Shown: in pieces, positions 57,332 through 64,000 of the stretch | Layout of the letters: the number at the start of each line of letters is the position of its first letter | How positions within the stretch are numbered: the first letter of the stretch is position 1 | Assembly (NCBI GenBank): GCA_965371225.1 | Contig: CBDUXP010000001.1 | Location: forward strand, 124,001-188,000 | Reading direction: 5' to 3' | From: CBDUXP01 sp965371225 [NCBI: uncultured bacterium] | GTDB taxonomy: Bacteria > Abyssobacteria > SURF-5 > CBDUXP01 | DNA: 64,000 nucleotides | Position numbers and translations under genes: made by a program | The notes under the pieces: model-generated | Seen by the model: the letters and a program-made list of their open reading frames with translations, nothing else | Told to the model about the DNA's origin: nothing | Databases searched by the model: none

Positions 57332-57670
57332 ATGTCAGATCTCGCTACCCAAATTCGCGACGCCATCACCGAACACAAAATCTTGTTATTCATGAAGGGC
57401 ACGCCGGAGTCTCCGCAATGCGGTTTTTCCGCCACCGTGATTGATGTGTTGAAGCAGTACGGCAAACCCTTCGCCTCGTGGAACATTCTGGAAGACCCCG
57501 CCGTGCGCCAGGAATTGAGCGCGCAATCCGCCTGGCCCACCATCCCGCAGTTGTTCATCAATGGCGAGTTCGTCGGCGGCTGCGACATCGTGCGGGAATT
57601 GCACGCCCGCGGCAAAATCCAAGCGCTGATCGATTCGGCCTTCGCCGAAGAAGAAGCGCCCACCGGCTAA
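57332..57670 (+). CDS. grxD: Monothiol glutaredoxin Grx4 (CGFS type)
   Basis: The 112-residue protein carries the CGFS active site in SPQCGFSATV, preceded by ILLFMKGTPE, and the cluster/glutathione-binding stretches WPTIPQLFINGEFVGGCDIV. Such glutaredoxins carry a [2Fe-2S] cluster bridged by glutathione and pass it to target proteins with BolA-type partners. ATG 57332 is chosen because GAGGAA lies just upstream and all homologues start here; an in-frame ATG at 57284 lies inside ibaG. Co-transcribed with ibaG. Confidence 0.96.
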   Translation: MSDLATQIRDAITEHKILLFMKGTPESPQCGFSATVIDVLKQYGKPFASWNILEDPAVRQELSAQSAWPTIPQLFINGEFVGGCDIVRELHARGKIQALIDSAFAEEEAPTG

Positions 57671-57704
57671 CGGGGGGGCGCGCCCGGCAGGGCGCAGCCT
57701 CGGC

Positions 57705-58616
57705 TCAGCCGCCGAGGATCTCCGTCAACGCCGCCTCGGCCGTCGGATACTGGAAGCGGTAGCCACTCGCCAGCGCGGCGGCGGGTTGCACGTGCTGTCC
57801 GTCGAGCAGGATGGTCGCCATCTCGCCGAAGAGCAGCCGCAGCACCGGCGCGGGGACGGAGGCCCACGAGGGGCGGCGCATGACGCGGCCCAGCACACGG
57901 CAGAACTCCCGAAACGACAGGCCTTCGGGTGCGGTGGCGTTGACGGGTCCTGCCAGCGTCGGCGTATCGATGGCGTGCTCAACCAGGCCGATGATGTCCG
58001 CGCGATGTACCCAGGGGAAATGTTGGCGTCCGCTGCCCAGCGGGCCGCCCACGAACATCTTGAACGGCAGCAGCATCTTCGCGAGCGCGCCACCGTCCGC
58101 GCCGAGCACCACACCGATACGCAAGCACACGACACGGCAATGCGCCTCCGCCGCCCGCGCGGCCGCCTCCCACTCCACGCAGAGCTGCGCCAGGAAGTCG
58201 GTGCCCGGGGGCGTGGATTCGGTCACCGGTTCCGCATCGCGCGGCCCGTACCAACCGATCGCCGACGCGTTGACCAGCACGGAGGGCGGCGTCGCAGCAC
58301 CGGCAATCGCCTGGACGATCGCATCGGTGGCCTGAACCCGGCTATCGCGGAGCGCCGCCTTCCGCGCCGGGGACCAGCGCTTGTCCGCCACCCCTTCCCC
58401 AACAAGATTAATCACCGCGCCCGCGCCGTTCACGTGCGCGGCCCAGTTGCCGTGGGTGCGCCCGTCCCATGCCGCGAGGGTGATGCCGTCGCCAAGCCGC
58501 GCCGGGGCACCACGGGGATTGCGGCTGAGACCGATCACCGCATGGCCGTGCTGCGCCAGATGAAGGCAGAGGGGCACGCCGATGAACCCGGTCGCGCCGG
58601 CAATGACGATCTTCAT
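57705..58616 (-). CDS. TIGR01777-family NAD(P)-dependent epimerase/dehydratase (YfcH-like)
   Basis: The 303-residue protein is an extended short-chain dehydrogenase with the opening MKIVIAGATGFIGVPLCLHL (GxxGxxG), INLVGEGVADKRWSPARK, SAIGWYGPRD and CLRIGVVLGADGGALAKML, FVGGPLGSGRQHFPWVHRAD and FREFCRVLGRVMRRP. This layout is diagnostic of TIGR01777 proteins, which are widespread with no settled reaction. The late motif MATILLDGQHVQPAAAL is also typical. GGAGAG stands before ATG 58616. It converges on grxD with 34 bp between the stops. Confidence 0.92.
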   Translation of the reverse strand: MKIVIAGATGFIGVPLCLHLAQHGHAVIGLSRNPRGAPARLGDGITLAAWDGRTHGNWAAHVNGAGAVINLVGEGVADKRWSPARKAALRDSRVQATDAIVQAIAGAATPPSVLVNASAIGWYGPRDAEPVTESTPPGTDFLAQLCVEWEAAARAAEAHCRVVCLRIGVVLGADGGALAKMLLPFKMFVGGPLGSGRQHFPWVHRADIIGLVEHAIDTPTLAGPVNATAPEGLSFREFCRVLGRVMRRPSWASVPAPVLRLLFGEMATILLDGQHVQPAAALASGYRFQYPTAEAALTEILGG

Positions 58617-58725
58617 GAGGACTCTCCGTTGCGACGACCCCGGACCCTCCCGTGGGGTCCGGCCCAGTCCATAGTGACACAGGCTGCGCTGTAGAGAAAA
58701 GCGGTAACGGCGCGGGGCAACCGGC

Positions 58726-58731
58726 TATGCT
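58726..58731 (+). promoter_or_regulatory. Possible -10 element (TATGCT)
   Basis: TATGCT lies 35 bp before ATG 58767, in the divergent gap with the epimerase gene. Confidence 0.3.
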
Positions 58732-58766
58732 GAAGGTCCGGCGCAAGCCGGTTTCGCCACGTCATC

Positions 58767-60575
58767 ATGATGCAGGATACCGTGACGCCCGCCGCCGCGC
58801 CGCCCCCCCGTCTGCAGCGGGCCGCCGCGTACACGGGCCGGCTGTGGGTGCTCGCCGCTGCGTGCGTGCCCCTCAGCACGCTCGCGTATGCGGTGGCCGC
58901 GTATTCCCCCGTTCAGCTCCACGATCAGTGGGAAGAAGTCCTGTGGCTACAGCGGTACGCCGCGGGGGGCGCGCGGTTTTCCGACCTGTGGCGGCTGCAC
59001 AACGAACACAGCATTCTCTTTCCCCGATTCTTCATTCTGGCGGACCTGTTCCTATTCCGCGGCACGAACGCGTTGCTGACTCCCGTCAATCTCGCGTTGC
59101 AAGCGGTGACGTGCGCGCTCTACGCGCGGTTCGCGTGGCGCACGGTCAACCTCTCGCGCCCACTGGTGTATTTCCTCGTTGGCGTGTATCTCGTGGTGCT
59201 ACCGTCCGCCGTGCAGATGGAGAATTTCATCTGGGGCTTCCAAGTGACCTTTCTCCTGGTCTTCTGCGCGGCGGTCGGGTCGATCGTCTGCATCTCCCGG
59301 TACGGCACAAGCCTCGCCACCGGCGTGGCCGCGCCCCGCTGGCTCGCCCTCGGGTGTGGGGCGGCCATCGTGGCGACCTTCTCCATGGTGAACGGCATAT
59401 TGATCTGGCCCGTGCTGGTGCTCCTCGCGTTCGCCAGCCGCCTGCGCGGGAGGGATATGGCCCTGCTCGTCTGCGTAGCCACCGCGGTGATCGGAGTGCG
59501 CCTGGCCATCGGCATCCCCGGCGCGGATCTCACCGTCGTCCTCACCCAGCCGCGCCGCGTGCTGACGTTTTTCTGCTGGTACTTGGGCACCCCCTTCCGC
59601 CATGTCTCCGTGTTCGCGGTGCAGCGGCTCGGCATCGCCGGCGGGATGTTCACCGTCCTCATCCCGGTGTACTTCGCGGGGCGCCGCCGCCGATTAGAGG
59701 CCTTTCAGGCCACCCATCTCGCGGTGATCGCGTTCGTTGCCGGCAGTGGCCTCGCCACCAGTATCGGGCGCCAACATTGGCCGCTGGACATCCTGCTCAA
59801 CACCCGGTACGCGACGCCGGCGCTCCTTTTCTGGGCCAGCGCCGTGTCGCTCGTAGTGTACGAAACGCGCGCGGCGGCGCGCGGCGCGCGCATGGTGCGG
59901 GCGTGCGTCGTCGCGGTGGTGGTGCTGGTGCTGGCCACCTGCGCCGTCCCTGCCCACATGGTGGCCGGCCCCGCCCAGCGCGGCTACTCCCGTTCGGCGG
60001 AGTACGCCACGCTGGCCTTGGTGGTGGGCGTCGAAGATGAAACGTCGCTCACGAATCTGCACACCCACGCCGAGGTGTTGCTCCCCCTGGTACCGTTCCT
60101 GCGCGACCGCCGGCTGGGACTCTTCTCGGAAGAGTGGACTGCACACCTGAATCGCCCGCTGGCAGACGTCTACGCCATCGATGTCGCGTCGGACGCGGCT
60201 CGCCCCGCGGAACGTGGCGTGGTCGGCAAGCTGGAAAGCGCGGGGCCCCTGCCGACACCGGAGGGTCGGCCGGCGCCGCCCGAGGGCGCGATCGTGGAGG
60301 GCTGGGCTTGGGACGTGCAAGGCCGGCGCCCCGTTGCGCTCGTTCTCCTCGTGAACCCGGCTGGCGTGATCCGCGGATTTGCGTTGCCGCACGTGCCGCG
60401 GCCGGATATCACCACGCGCTACGGTCCCGAGCTACCCGGCTCCCTGGAGAACGCGGGCTGGTTCGGATTCGTGGCGTCGCGGGGGGACTTTCCCGTGCGG
60501 GCGTACGGGGTGCGCAAAGGCACCACCATCGCGTACCCGCTCTCCGCCGGCCCCGACGCGCCGGCACAGCGGTAG
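58767..60575 (+). CDS. Polytopic membrane protein with C-terminal soluble domain, unknown function
   Basis: I do not recognise this 602-residue protein. It has about ten to eleven membrane helices in residues 20-410, with a first periplasmic loop reading SPVQLHDQWEEVLWLQRY and LHNEHSILFPRFFILADLFL. The acidic and histidine residues placed after helix 1 resemble GT-C glycosyltransferases. The last roughly 150 residues are soluble: EGWAWDVQGRRPVALVLLVN, then RYGPELPGSLENAGWFGFVA, a beta-rich region like a carbohydrate-binding or Ig-type module. No ribosome-binding site is clear before the double ATG at 58767/58770. A surface glycosyltransferase is possible, but this is inference. Confidence 0.75.
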   Translation: MMQDTVTPAAAPPPRLQRAAAYTGRLWVLAAACVPLSTLAYAVAAYSPVQLHDQWEEVLWLQRYAAGGARFSDLWRLHNEHSILFPRFFILADLFLFRGTNALLTPVNLALQAVTCALYARFAWRTVNLSRPLVYFLVGVYLVVLPSAVQMENFIWGFQVTFLLVFCAAVGSIVCISRYGTSLATGVAAPRWLALGCGAAIVATFSMVNGILIWPVLVLLAFASRLRGRDMALLVCVATAVIGVRLAIGIPGADLTVVLTQPRRVLTFFCWYLGTPFRHVSVFAVQRLGIAGGMFTVLIPVYFAGRRRRLEAFQATHLAVIAFVAGSGLATSIGRQHWPLDILLNTRYATPALLFWASAVSLVVYETRAAARGARMVRACVVAVVVLVLATCAVPAHMVAGPAQRGYSRSAEYATLALVVGVEDETSLTNLHTHAEVLLPLVPFLRDRRLGLFSEEWTAHLNRPLADVYAIDVASDAARPAERGVVGKLESAGPLPTPEGRPAPPEGAIVEGWAWDVQGRRPVALVLLVNPAGVIRGFALPHVPRPDITTRYGPELPGSLENAGWFGFVASRGDFPVRAYGVRKGTTIAYPLSAGPDAPAQR

Positions 60576-60584
60576 CCGAGCCGC

Positions 60585-61067
60585 TCAGGGCCAGGCGGGG
60601 CGCTTCCCACCGTCGTACGGTTTCGCCAGGCCGGCACGCAGCAGCGCCTGGCCGAGGTCCTGGCCGTCCACCTCCACGTCGGCTACCAGGCGAAAGTATT
60701 TTCCGCGGCGCACGTGGTGCAGTTGGATTCGCTCGGCGCCCCACAGCCGGTCCGCGGTGTACGCCTTGGCCGTGACCGCCATCGCCCGCACCTTCGGCCG
60801 CTTGTCGCGCAATTCGGGTGTGTCGATGCCCGCCACGCGCACGCGGATGCCGTCGCCCACGATGGGCGGCCAGCCCTCCACGTCGGCGCGGAAACTATCC
60901 CCGTCGTACACGGACCGGACCCGGTGGACTCGCGCGGACCCGTAGTCGCTCTGACGGCCCGCGTGGGCCCAGACGGGAGCGGCGAGCACCGCGGCTGCGA
61001 CCAACAGGCCAGCCCGCCGGCGCGTCCGCTTCTCCGTCGGGCGGCTGCGTACGTCCCTAAAACCCAA
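60585..61067 (-). CDS. Exported thermonuclease-like (SNase) nuclease
   Basis: The 160-residue protein has an arginine-rich start and signal peptide (AGLLVAAAVLAAPVWAHA), then the staphylococcal-nuclease fold: VRSVYDGDSFRADVEG, IRVRVAGIDTPELRDK with the arginine, aspartate and glutamate of the active site, and KYFRLVADVEVDGQDLGQALLRAGLAKPYDGG, where the second catalytic arginine falls in YFR. It probably degrades nucleic acids in the periplasm or outside. Its start overlaps the end of the radical SAM gene by 11 bp on the same strand. It converges with the membrane-protein gene (9-bp gap). Confidence 0.9.
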   Translation of the reverse strand: MGFRDVRSRPTEKRTRRRAGLLVAAAVLAAPVWAHAGRQSDYGSARVHRVRSVYDGDSFRADVEGWPPIVGDGIRVRVAGIDTPELRDKRPKVRAMAVTAKAYTADRLWGAERIQLHHVRRGKYFRLVADVEVDGQDLGQALLRAGLAKPYDGGKRPAWP

Positions 61068-62100
61068 ACTCTTGTTGGGCCGATGGGATGCGGAACGTGG
61101 CGGGGGGATCGGGCGGGGGCTGCTGATTGAAGCCCAGGCGCTCCGCGTGCAGGTGGAACAGCCGCTGCAGGCTGTCCCAATAGGTGCCGCGGCCGACCAT
61201 GCGCGCGCCGAACCGCCATTCGTTTAGCTTGTTGCCGCCGCGCACTTCACGCACGCGACTGAGGATGCGGTCCGCGCGCAGGGGGAGCCGCTCCCGAATC
61301 CCCGCCTCGAACACGTCCTTCACAGTCTGGGGCAGCCGCAGGCAGATAAAGCTGGCATCGGTCGCGCCGGCGTCGCGCGCGGCGGCGAGCAGTCCCGGGA
61401 TATCCGCATCGTTCAGCCCCGGGATGATCGGCGCGATGAGCACTCCCACGGAAAGGCCCGCCTCTGCCAAAGTGCGGATCGCATCCAGACGCTTCTGGGG
61501 CGGCGCGGCCAGCGGCTCGATGACCCGGGCCAAGTCGCGATCCAGAAAAGTGAGGCTGACGACGACTTTCACGGCCGCGCGCGCGTGCAACGCCTGCAGG
61601 ACGTCCAGGTCCCGCGTCACCAGGTGGGATTTGGTGACGATCGCGACGGGATTGCGGAAGGCGGCGCAGACTTCGAGACACCGTCGCGTCAGCCGCCATT
61701 CCGCCTCCAGGGGTTGATAGCAGTCGGTGTTACCGCTGAAGGCGATGCACTCCCCCCGCCAAGTCCGCTTGGTCCGGAACTCGCGCTCGAGCAATTCCGG
61801 CGCGTTGACCTTGACGATGATGCGCCGCTCGAAATCGCGGCCGGCGCTCATGTCCCAATACTCGTGGGTCGGCCGCGCGTAACAGTAGATACAGCCGTGC
61901 TGGCAGCCCCGGTACGGATTCACGCTCCAGTCGAAGCCCACGTCCGGGCTGTCGTTCCGCGTCAGAATGGTGTTGGGGCGTTCCTTGATGACCTCCACCG
62001 GCACGTCGTCCGGCGGCGCCTCCCAGTCGATGTGGTGTGCCTGAAAGGCCGTGTCGGGATTCGGGAGGGGCGCGTACTGCCGTCGCCGGTGGACGGGCAC
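61057..62100 (-). CDS. PA0069-family radical SAM protein
   Basis: This is a radical SAM protein of 347 residues with the cluster-binding motif CQHGCIYCYA (Cx3Cx2C). The conserved flanks are NDSPDVGFDWSVNPYRG, RPTHEYWDMSAGRDFERRII and FSGNTDCYQPLE, all typical of the PA0069/SplB-like family. Later pieces are VVSLTFLDRDLARVIEP, VLIAPIIPGLNDADI and ICLRLPQTVKDVF. The precise reaction in this family is not established. The GTG start at 62100 lies 8 bp after the VOC gene on the same strand, and its end overlaps the nuclease gene, suggesting one operon. Confidence 0.92.
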   Translation of the reverse strand: MPVHRRRQYAPLPNPDTAFQAHHIDWEAPPDDVPVEVIKERPNTILTRNDSPDVGFDWSVNPYRGCQHGCIYCYARPTHEYWDMSAGRDFERRIIVKVNAPELLEREFRTKRTWRGECIAFSGNTDCYQPLEAEWRLTRRCLEVCAAFRNPVAIVTKSHLVTRDLDVLQALHARAAVKVVVSLTFLDRDLARVIEPLAAPPQKRLDAIRTLAEAGLSVGVLIAPIIPGLNDADIPGLLAAARDAGATDASFICLRLPQTVKDVFEAGIRERLPLRADRILSRVREVRGGNKLNEWRFGARMVGRGTYWDSLQRLFHLHAERLGFNQQPPPDPPATFRIPSAQQEFGF

Positions 62101-62108
62101 GGACGGCG

Positions 62109-62534
62109 CTACTCGGCCGGGCAGCGCACTTCGACGTCGAGGCCGTTGGGATCGCGGCAGGTGAACGTGCGGCGCCAGCTGCCGCCCTCCAGCACATGCT
62201 GGGGCTCGCCGACGGCGAAGCCCGCCCGGCGGCAGAGGGACTCCCGCAGCGAGTGCAGCTCGTCCGCGGTCTGCAGCTCGAAGGCCAGGTGGGCGAAGGG
62301 GCTGACCCGCTGCGCCTCGTTCTGCGCCTGGTCCCAGGACTCTCCGCTGGTGAAGATCACGGCAGCGTTCCCGCCCTCGTAGACCAGCGCGCCGATGCCG
62401 TCATCGACCCGGCGCCAGCCCAGGAACGCCATCAGCGCGTCCCAAAAACGCGCGGCGGCAGCCAAATCCGCCACCACGAACTCCACCGTTCGGCGATCGA
62501 CCTGTGTCTCTAGCACACGGCTCTGGGTTTCCAT
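62109..62534 (-). CDS. VOC-superfamily (glyoxalase/bleomycin-resistance-like) protein
   Basis: The 141-residue protein has the VOC beta-alpha-beta-beta-beta pattern: TVEFVVADLAAAARFWDALM, then HLAFELQTADELHSL and FTCRDPNGLDVEVRCPAE with the late metal glutamate. Histidine and glutamate metal ligands are partly visible. ATG 62534 is chosen for the AGGTGA site 5 nt upstream; a GTG at 62543 is an alternative. A promoter and hairpin lie upstream. It heads the operon VOC-radical SAM-nuclease. Substrate unknown. Confidence 0.87.
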   Translation of the reverse strand: METQSRVLETQVDRRTVEFVVADLAAAARFWDALMAFLGWRRVDDGIGALVYEGGNAAVIFTSGESWDQAQNEAQRVSPFAHLAFELQTADELHSLRESLCRRAGFAVGEPQHVLEGGSWRRTFTCRDPNGLDVEVRCPAE

Positions 62535-62589
62535 TGTAATCACCTACCTCCACTATCGGCAGCTTCGTATCAACCTAAAGTCAGCTCGC

Positions 62590-62610
62590 GCCTGGCCCCC
62601 AGTGCCAGGC
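62590..62610 (-). promoter_or_regulatory. Hairpin in the 5' leader of the VOC operon
   Basis: GCCTGGC and GCCAGGC form a perfect 7-bp stem around a 7-nt loop, between the promoter at 62635-62663 and the VOC start at 62534. It may be an operator or an RNA hairpin in the leader of about 95 nt. Confidence 0.45.
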
Positions 62611-62634
62611 TCCACTGCGTGATGCCTATATATA

Positions 62635-62663
62635 ATGATAGCGTACAAATGACGAAATTACAA
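62635..62663 (-). promoter_or_regulatory. Probable sigma70-type promoter of the VOC operon
   Basis: On the minus strand TTGTAA (62663-62658) and TATCAT (62640-62635) are separated by exactly 17 bp in an AT-rich stretch (four and five of six consensus bases). This is one of the best promoter matches in the window. Confidence 0.5.
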
Positions 62664-62754
62664 ATAAAAAGCGAAAGTTACTTCCCGCACTGGTAAGCGT
62701 GAGCCTGCCAACGCGATAGGCCCCTTGGAGCGCCGCGCGCCGAGGCCAGCGAGC

Positions 62755-63363
62755 CTAGAAGCCCGAGGCGGCGCTGTCGGGAGGATCGTCGTCCAGATGG
62801 GCGGTGCAGTTGAGCAGCCGCACCTGCCAGGGGGGCGTGGCGTCGACCGTGGTCAGGGAGGTATTCGCCCAGCCGTCGGGCCTGGCCCAGCCGTCGGGCA
62901 GGGTGAGATGGCGCTCCGTCAGGACGCGGCAGACGAGCCCATGGGTCACCACCGCCAAGTGGCCCTCGAGCCCGGCCAGGGCCCGGCGGATGCTCTCCCA
63001 CGCCCGGCCGACGCGGCGGTGAAAGACTTCCCAGGTTTCGCCCGCCGGGGGCGCGTAGCCGGGAGCAAAGATGTCGATGCCCACAGCCTCATACTCGCGG
63101 CCCCGAAGGTCGCCGAAGTTCCGCTCGTGCAAGAGCGCGTCGTGCGCCACCGGCGCCCCCGTGGCCGCCTGGACGCAGTCTGCGGTCATGGCCGCGCGGG
63201 CGAGATCGCTCGACAGAATGCGGGTCACCCCCGCATCGGCCAGCCGGTGCCCCAGGCGCGTCGCCTGTTCCATCCCGCGCGCGCTCAGGGGCGTGTCCGG
63301 ATTCTGGATAATCTGCCGGGCGTTCGAGTCCGTCTCCCCGTGGCGGATAAGAAAGATGGCCAT
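62755..63363 (-). CDS. Histidine phosphatase family protein (phosphoglycerate-mutase-like)
   Basis: The 202-residue protein has the RHGE catalytic motif in IFLIRHGETDSNARQII. LSARGMEQATRLGHRL and ILSSDLARAAMTAD follow, then NFGDLRGREYE and the second histidine in VVTHGLVCRVL. Such enzymes remove phosphate from small molecules such as sugar phosphates or alpha-ribazole phosphate; the exact substrate cannot be told. The sequence contains an 18-bp tandem duplication coding for PDGWAR-PDGWAN near residue 160. It is divergent to the SDR gene. Confidence 0.9.
   Translation of the reverse strand: MAIFLIRHGETDSNARQIIQNPDTPLSARGMEQATRLGHRLADAGVTRILSSDLARAAMTADCVQAATGAPVAHDALLHERNFGDLRGREYEAVGIDIFAPGYAPPAGETWEVFHRRVGRAWESIRRALAGLEGHLAVVTHGLVCRVLTERHLTLPDGWARPDGWANTSLTTVDATPPWQVRLLNCTAHLDDDPPDSAASGF
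62867..62899. repeat. 18-bp-period tandem duplication inside the histidine phosphatase gene
   Basis: The 15-mer GCCCAGCCGTCGGGC occurs at 62867-62881 and 62885-62899. On the minus strand it encodes PDGWA twice (PDGWARPDGWAN), indicating a six-codon in-frame duplication. Confidence 0.85.
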
Positions 63364-63424
63364 GGCGCGTCAGCCTAGCAGACCGCCCGCAGGGGCGCCG
63401 CGGGGCCGCTCCGGCCGCCTCGGG

Positions 63425-63430
63425 TATACT
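63425..63430 (+). promoter_or_regulatory. Possible -10 element of the SDR gene (TATACT)
   Basis: TATACT is 68 bp upstream of ATG 63499 in the divergent gap with the histidine phosphatase gene. Confidence 0.3.
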
Positions 63431-63498
63431 GCCGCGCGCTGGTGGTGGGGATGGACGGTGGTTTAGACGGCTCAGAGGGGCTGGAGGAGTACACGGTA

Positions 63499-64000
63499 AT
63501 GCAGTTACAAGACAAAGTCGCGGTGGTGACCGGCGGGGCGTCGGGCATGGGCGAGGCCATGGTCCGGCGGTTTGCGGCCGAAGGGGCCAAAGTCTACGCG
63601 GGCGACGTGAACGGGGATGGGGTCGCGGTGCTGGCGGAAGAGCTGGGCGGCGACGTGAAGAGCATGCGCAGCGACGTGACGCAGGAAGCGGACGTGCGCG
63701 CCCTGGTGGAGTCGGCAGTGGACGAGTGGGGCCGGCTGGACATCATCTGCAACAACGCGGGCATCGAAATCCTGGCGCCCACTATCGCGACCAGCAATGA
63801 GGACTGGGCCCGGGTGCTGGCCGTGAATCTGACTGGCGTGTTCTACGGCTGCCGGGCGGCGCTGGAACAGATGGTGCCCAACGGCGGCGGCGCGATCATC
63901 AACACCGCCAGCGTGGCGGGCACGTGGGCGGCGCCGGGGCTGGCGGCCTACGCGGCGACCAAGGGGGGCGTGGTGCAGCTCACGCGCGCCATGGCGCTTG
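63499..64000 (+). CDS. Short-chain dehydrogenase/reductase (SDR), 3' end beyond the window
   Basis: The visible 167 codons encode a classical SDR. The cofactor loop is VAVVTGGASGMGEA (TGxxxGxG), an acidic residue follows in YAGDVNG (favouring NAD), then ICNNAGIE, NTASVAG and the catalytic pair in AYAATKGG (YxxxK). GGAGGAG stands 8 nt before ATG 63499. The gene is cut by the window edge after MALP-region residues; family length of about 250 residues implies roughly 80 missing codons. Substrate unknown. Confidence 0.93.
   Translation, partial: MQLQDKVAVVTGGASGMGEAMVRRFAAEGAKVYAGDVNGDGVAVLAEELGGDVKSMRSDVTQEADVRALVESAVDEWGRLDIICNNAGIEILAPTIATSNEDWARVLAVNLTGVFYGCRAALEQMVPNGGGAIINTASVAGTWAAPGLAAYAATKGGVVQLTRAMAL

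Noticed and set aside
1-64000. CRISPR arrays, tRNA/rRNA genes, insertion sequences, prophage
   Set aside because: No regularly spaced repeats, transposase or integrase motifs, phage structural genes or cloverleaf-forming segments were noticed in reading either strand.

Overview
The window is a gene-dense, GC-rich bacterial chromosome segment with no RNA genes, insertion sequences, phage genes or CRISPR arrays that I can see. The gene content points to a proteobacterium, most likely an uncultured gammaproteobacterium: a ThrH-type phosphatase, an IbaG/BolA protein next to a CGFS glutaredoxin, a DUF2339-DUF3999 pair, a PA0069-type radical SAM protein and a TIGR01777-type epimerase. Two F420-type proteins (a luciferase-like monooxygenase and a split-barrel oxidase) are less usual there. 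The taxonomic call is inference only.

Layout. 1-8.4 kb (+): a cache-domain membrane protein cut by the window edge, a probably inactive alpha/beta hydrolase, DnaJ, a hybrid histidine kinase, a CsgG-TPR-formylglycine-generating-enzyme-like fusion, and ThrH. 8.4-12.3 kb (-): an AtuA/DUF1446 protein and a penicillin-acylase-type hydrolase in one operon. 12.4-15.3 kb: a methyltransferase, a metallo-beta-lactamase-fold hydrolase and a glycosyltransferase.

15.3-46.3 kb is a large surface or exopolysaccharide island. Its left arm (-) holds a GT87 mannosyltransferase-like protein, a DegT-type sugar aminotransferase and an asparagine synthetase. A tandem-kinase protein follows on +. After a 480-bp leader comes a tightly packed + operon (22.3-40.8 kb). 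It encodes an initiating sugar-phosphate transferase, Wza-like export lipoprotein, CpsD-like ATPase, GumC/Wzc-like co-polymerase, two CelD/FemAB-like acyltransferases, a polysaccharide deacetylase, a Wzy/O-antigen-ligase-like protein, three GT4 glycosyltransferases, a Wzx flippase, a second asparagine-synthetase-like protein without its glutaminase cysteine, and an acyltransferase fused to an alpha/alpha-toroid-like domain. Together these look like a complete Wzx/Wzy pathway for a polymer decorated by N- or O-acyl groups and possibly amides. A heparinase II/III-type lyase, a GT39-like protein and another GT4 enzyme (all -) close the island. The lyase has its own AT-rich promoter region and may trim or recycle the polymer.

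46.3-64 kb is mostly metabolic and housekeeping: the two F420-type proteins, DUF2339/DUF3999, an amidohydrolase, an APH-like phosphotransferase, a membrane-TPR protein, an enoyl-CoA hydratase, IbaG/Grx4, an epimerase, an unknown polytopic protein, a secreted nuclease, a radical SAM protein, a VOC protein, a histidine phosphatase, and a short-chain dehydrogenase cut by the right edge.

Many transcription units start just downstream of a TATRCT or TAGAAT hexamer, which looks like the local -10 element. The best candidates for something undescribed are the acyltransferase-toroid fusion, the cysteine-less asparagine synthetase beside it, the tandem kinase, and the long leader before the polysaccharide operon.
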